Source: Alkalimonas sp.
GTDB taxonomy: Bacteria > Pseudomonadota > Gammaproteobacteria > Enterobacterales > Alteromonadaceae
Direction of reading: 5' to 3'
DNA length: 7,664 nt
Assembly: GCA_007117525.1 (NCBI GenBank)
Contig: SKGJ01000296.1
Span: 1-7,664 of the forward strand
The notes beneath the pieces were generated by a model. That model was not told the origin of the DNA. It searched no databases and saw only the letters and a program-made list of their open reading frames with translations. Both the position numbers and the translations under genes were made by a program. Below, piece by piece: positions 6,267 through 7,664 of this stretch. The number at the start of each line of letters is the position of its first letter. Position 1 is the first letter of the stretch.

Positions 6267-7427
6267 CTGATAACGCTGAAAAGCCAACTCAAGGTCGGCA
6301 ATCAGATCTGCTGGGTCTTCCAAACCAATGTGCAGTCGAATCAATGGGCCCTGGTAGGGCCATTCGCTGGCGGTTCGCAACTTCTGTACATTCAGCGTCG
6401 GCGAAATCAGGCTTTCGTAGCCGCCCCAGGAAAAACCCATCTTAAAGTACTGCATGCCTTCAATGAAGGCCGTCACCGCTTTGGCGCCGCCCTGTTTCAG
6501 TACAAAGGAGAACAAGCCGTTGCTGCCGGCAAAGTCCCGTTGAAAAAAAGCATGACCAGGAGTACTGGCAAAAGCCGGGTGGCGCACCGTTTCAACCTCG
6601 GGCCTTTGCGCAAGCCACTCGGCCACCTGCAAGGCATTTTGTTGATGCTGCGCCAGCCGCACACCTAAAGTCCGAAGACCCCGGCTGGCCTGATAAACAT
6701 CGTCCGCAGAGGCACAATACCCAAGCAAATAACTGTGTTCACGCAGTTGTGGCCAGTGGGTCGCGTTAGCGCTGGCGGTGCCCAGCATCACATCGGAATG
6801 GCCAACAATGTATTTGGTCGCCGCCTGAATGGAAACATCCACCCCCAGCTCAAAGGGTCGACACAAAATCGGCGAAGCCCAGGTGTTGTCCAAAATGGTG
6901 ACGATGCCGTTGGCACGGGCAATGCGGCAAATGGCCGGCACATCCTGCACCTCCATGGTGATGGAGCCAGGCGACTCTAAAAAAATCACTTTGGTGTTGG
7001 GGCGGATCAGTCGCTCAATCTCTGCGCCCAGCATTGGATCGTAATACTGCGTTTCCACGCCCATTGGCCGCAGCACCTTTTCGCACAAGGCCCGTGTCGG
7101 CTCATACACCGAGTCCACCATCAGCAGGTGATCACCTTGCTGCAAAAACGCCAGCAAAGAGCCGCTTACCGCAGCGGCGCCGCATGGATATAGCGCACAG
7201 CCAGCGCCGCCCTCCAGCTCGCAGATCGCTTCCTGAAATGCAAAGTGGGTGCTGGTGCCACGGCGCCCGTAATAAGGCACCCGCTCCCCTTTGTGCTGAC
7301 TGGCGTGGGCCAGCTCGGCCATGGTGTCGAAGGTGATGGTGGAGGCCCGGACCACTGGCGGATTGACCGCTTGCCCTGTCCACTGCTTGCCTCGCCCTGC
7401 CTGAATTAATCGGGTGTTCTGCTTCAT
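6255..7427 (-). CDS. metC: Cystathionine beta-lyase
   Basis: This 390-residue enzyme of the Cys/Met-metabolism PLP family should cleave cystathionine to homocysteine, pyruvate and ammonia, the penultimate step of methionine synthesis by trans-sulfuration, in the cytoplasm. E. coli MetC is 395 residues and the match is continuous. Landmarks: YYGRRGTSTHF (52-62), ELEGGAGCALYPCGAAAV (71-88), EPTR (109-112), FLESPGSITMEVQDVPAI (149-166), DNTWASP (180-186), SIQAATKYIVGHSD (199-212) with K205 as the PLP Schiff-base lysine, SRGLRTLGVRL (248-258), SWGGYESLI (333-341) and LIRLHIGLED (362-371) with the substrate-carboxylate Arg. SWGGYESL and the SIQAATKY block favour MetC over MetB or gamma-lyase. I start at the ATG at 7427 because the family begins MKQNTRLIQAGR-like and AGAGG lies seven bases upstream; an in-frame start at 7481 adds 18 atypical residues and overlaps the putative promoter. 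No methionine-repressor site is clear. Confidence 0.95.
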   Translation of the reverse strand: MKQNTRLIQAGRGKQWTGQAVNPPVVRASTITFDTMAELAHASQHKGERVPYYGRRGTSTHFAFQEAICELEGGAGCALYPCGAAAVSGSLLAFLQQGDHLLMVDSVYEPTRALCEKVLRPMGVETQYYDPMLGAEIERLIRPNTKVIFLESPGSITMEVQDVPAICRIARANGIVTILDNTWASPILCRPFELGVDVSIQAATKYIVGHSDVMLGTASANATHWPQLREHSYLLGYCASADDVYQASRGLRTLGVRLAQHQQNALQVAEWLAQRPEVETVRHPAFASTPGHAFFQRDFAGSNGLFSFVLKQGGAKAVTAFIEGMQYFKMGFSWGGYESLISPTLNVQKLRTASEWPYQGPLIRLHIGLEDPADLIADLELAFQRYQASL

Positions 7428-7448
7428 CGCTGTGCCTCTTCCAAAAGC

Positions 7449-7477
7449 TGTATTGGCATGGTACTGCCTTTTGCCAA
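7449..7477 (-). promoter_or_regulatory. Candidate metC promoter with inverted repeat
   Basis: On the minus strand TTGGCA (7477-7472; five of six -35 matches) is 17 bases from AATACA (7454-7449; three of six). TTGGCA and TGCCAA (plus-strand 7453-7458 and 7472-7477) are also arms of a perfect inverted repeat spaced by 13 bases, so a bound dimer would cover the promoter. The implied leader is only about a dozen bases and includes the ribosome binding site. Found by eye. Confidence 0.3.
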
Positions 7478-7636
7478 GCAAATCATCTATTCGACCATTG
7501 TTGAAAGGAAAATCATGCGCTTATAGTCTATGCTTCTCGAAACAGCGATGCAGTTTGACAGCCTGCGATAGGGCGACAATCGGTACGATGCAGCAACAAT
7601 GCAGTTTATTGTGACGGATAAGAAGCCGAAGAGGCC

Positions 7637-7664
7637 ATGTTTCATCAGCACCTTTTGACCAAGG
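7637..7664 (+). CDS. Possible 5' end of a divergent gene (partial)
   Basis: An ATG at 7637 opens a frame, MFHQHLLTK, that is still open at the window edge. GAAGAGG lies upstream but only two bases from the ATG, closer than normal, so the start is doubtful. Upstream on the plus strand are a perfect TTGACA (7555-7560) without a well-spaced -10, and TTGTTG with TATAGT (7498-7503 and 7522-7527, 18 bases apart). Nine codons are too few to name a product. A gene divergent from metC is a reasonable expectation but unproven here. Confidence 0.3.

Noticed and set aside
7500..7545. MetJ box upstream of metC
   Set aside because: The best stretch (minus-strand AGAAGCATAGACTATA) matches the tandem AGACGTCT consensus at only about nine of sixteen positions.

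Overview
This window is ordinary-looking chromosome from a Gram-negative gammaproteobacterium. The evidence is a MetC cystathionine beta-lyase and a YaeQ protein that both follow the E. coli family closely, a large TonB-dependent outer-membrane receptor, and several proteins with Sec-type signal peptides. The style (moderate GC, receptor family, secreted Mo-pterin-fold protein next to a GGDEF gene) fits the Alteromonadales/Chromatiales group around Rheinheimera and Alishewanella, but that placement is inference. I see no IS element, phage gene, CRISPR array, tRNA or rRNA.

Layout. Bases 1-117 hold nothing I can assign. A secreted, Met- and Gln-rich protein of unknown function lies on the minus strand (118-690). 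It diverges from yaeQ (821-1369, plus) across a 130-base promoter region that contains a perfect 12-base palindrome. About 120 bases after yaeQ comes a two-gene unit on the plus strand: a small secreted protein with the sulfite-oxidase-type pterin-binding fold (1492-2010), then, overlapping it by one base, a membrane-anchored diguanylate cyclase (2010-3110). A hairpin with a U-tract favouring the minus strand (3109-3136) separates this unit from a convergent 959-residue TonB-dependent receptor (3157-6036, minus). The 218 bases upstream of the receptor hold a near-consensus -10 box and an inferred leader of about 175 bases rich in short perfect hairpins. metC follows (6255-7427, minus), with an inverted repeat in its putative promoter. 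The last 237 bases are upstream of metC and may include the first codons of a divergent plus-strand gene at 7637.

How the genes work together. The clearest functional unit is the secreted pterin-fold protein plus diguanylate cyclase. It has the architecture of the PruR-DcpA system of Agrobacterium tumefaciens, in which a periplasmic pterin-binding protein controls an inner-membrane c-di-GMP enzyme. Here the enzyme has only a GGDEF domain, with no EAL domain. The secreted partner has no cysteine, so it cannot hold molybdenum the way sulfite oxidase does, which supports a sensing rather than a redox role. The receptor imports an unknown ligand, and metC makes homocysteine for methionine synthesis. 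Their shared strand does not make them an operon, because the receptor appears to have its own promoter.
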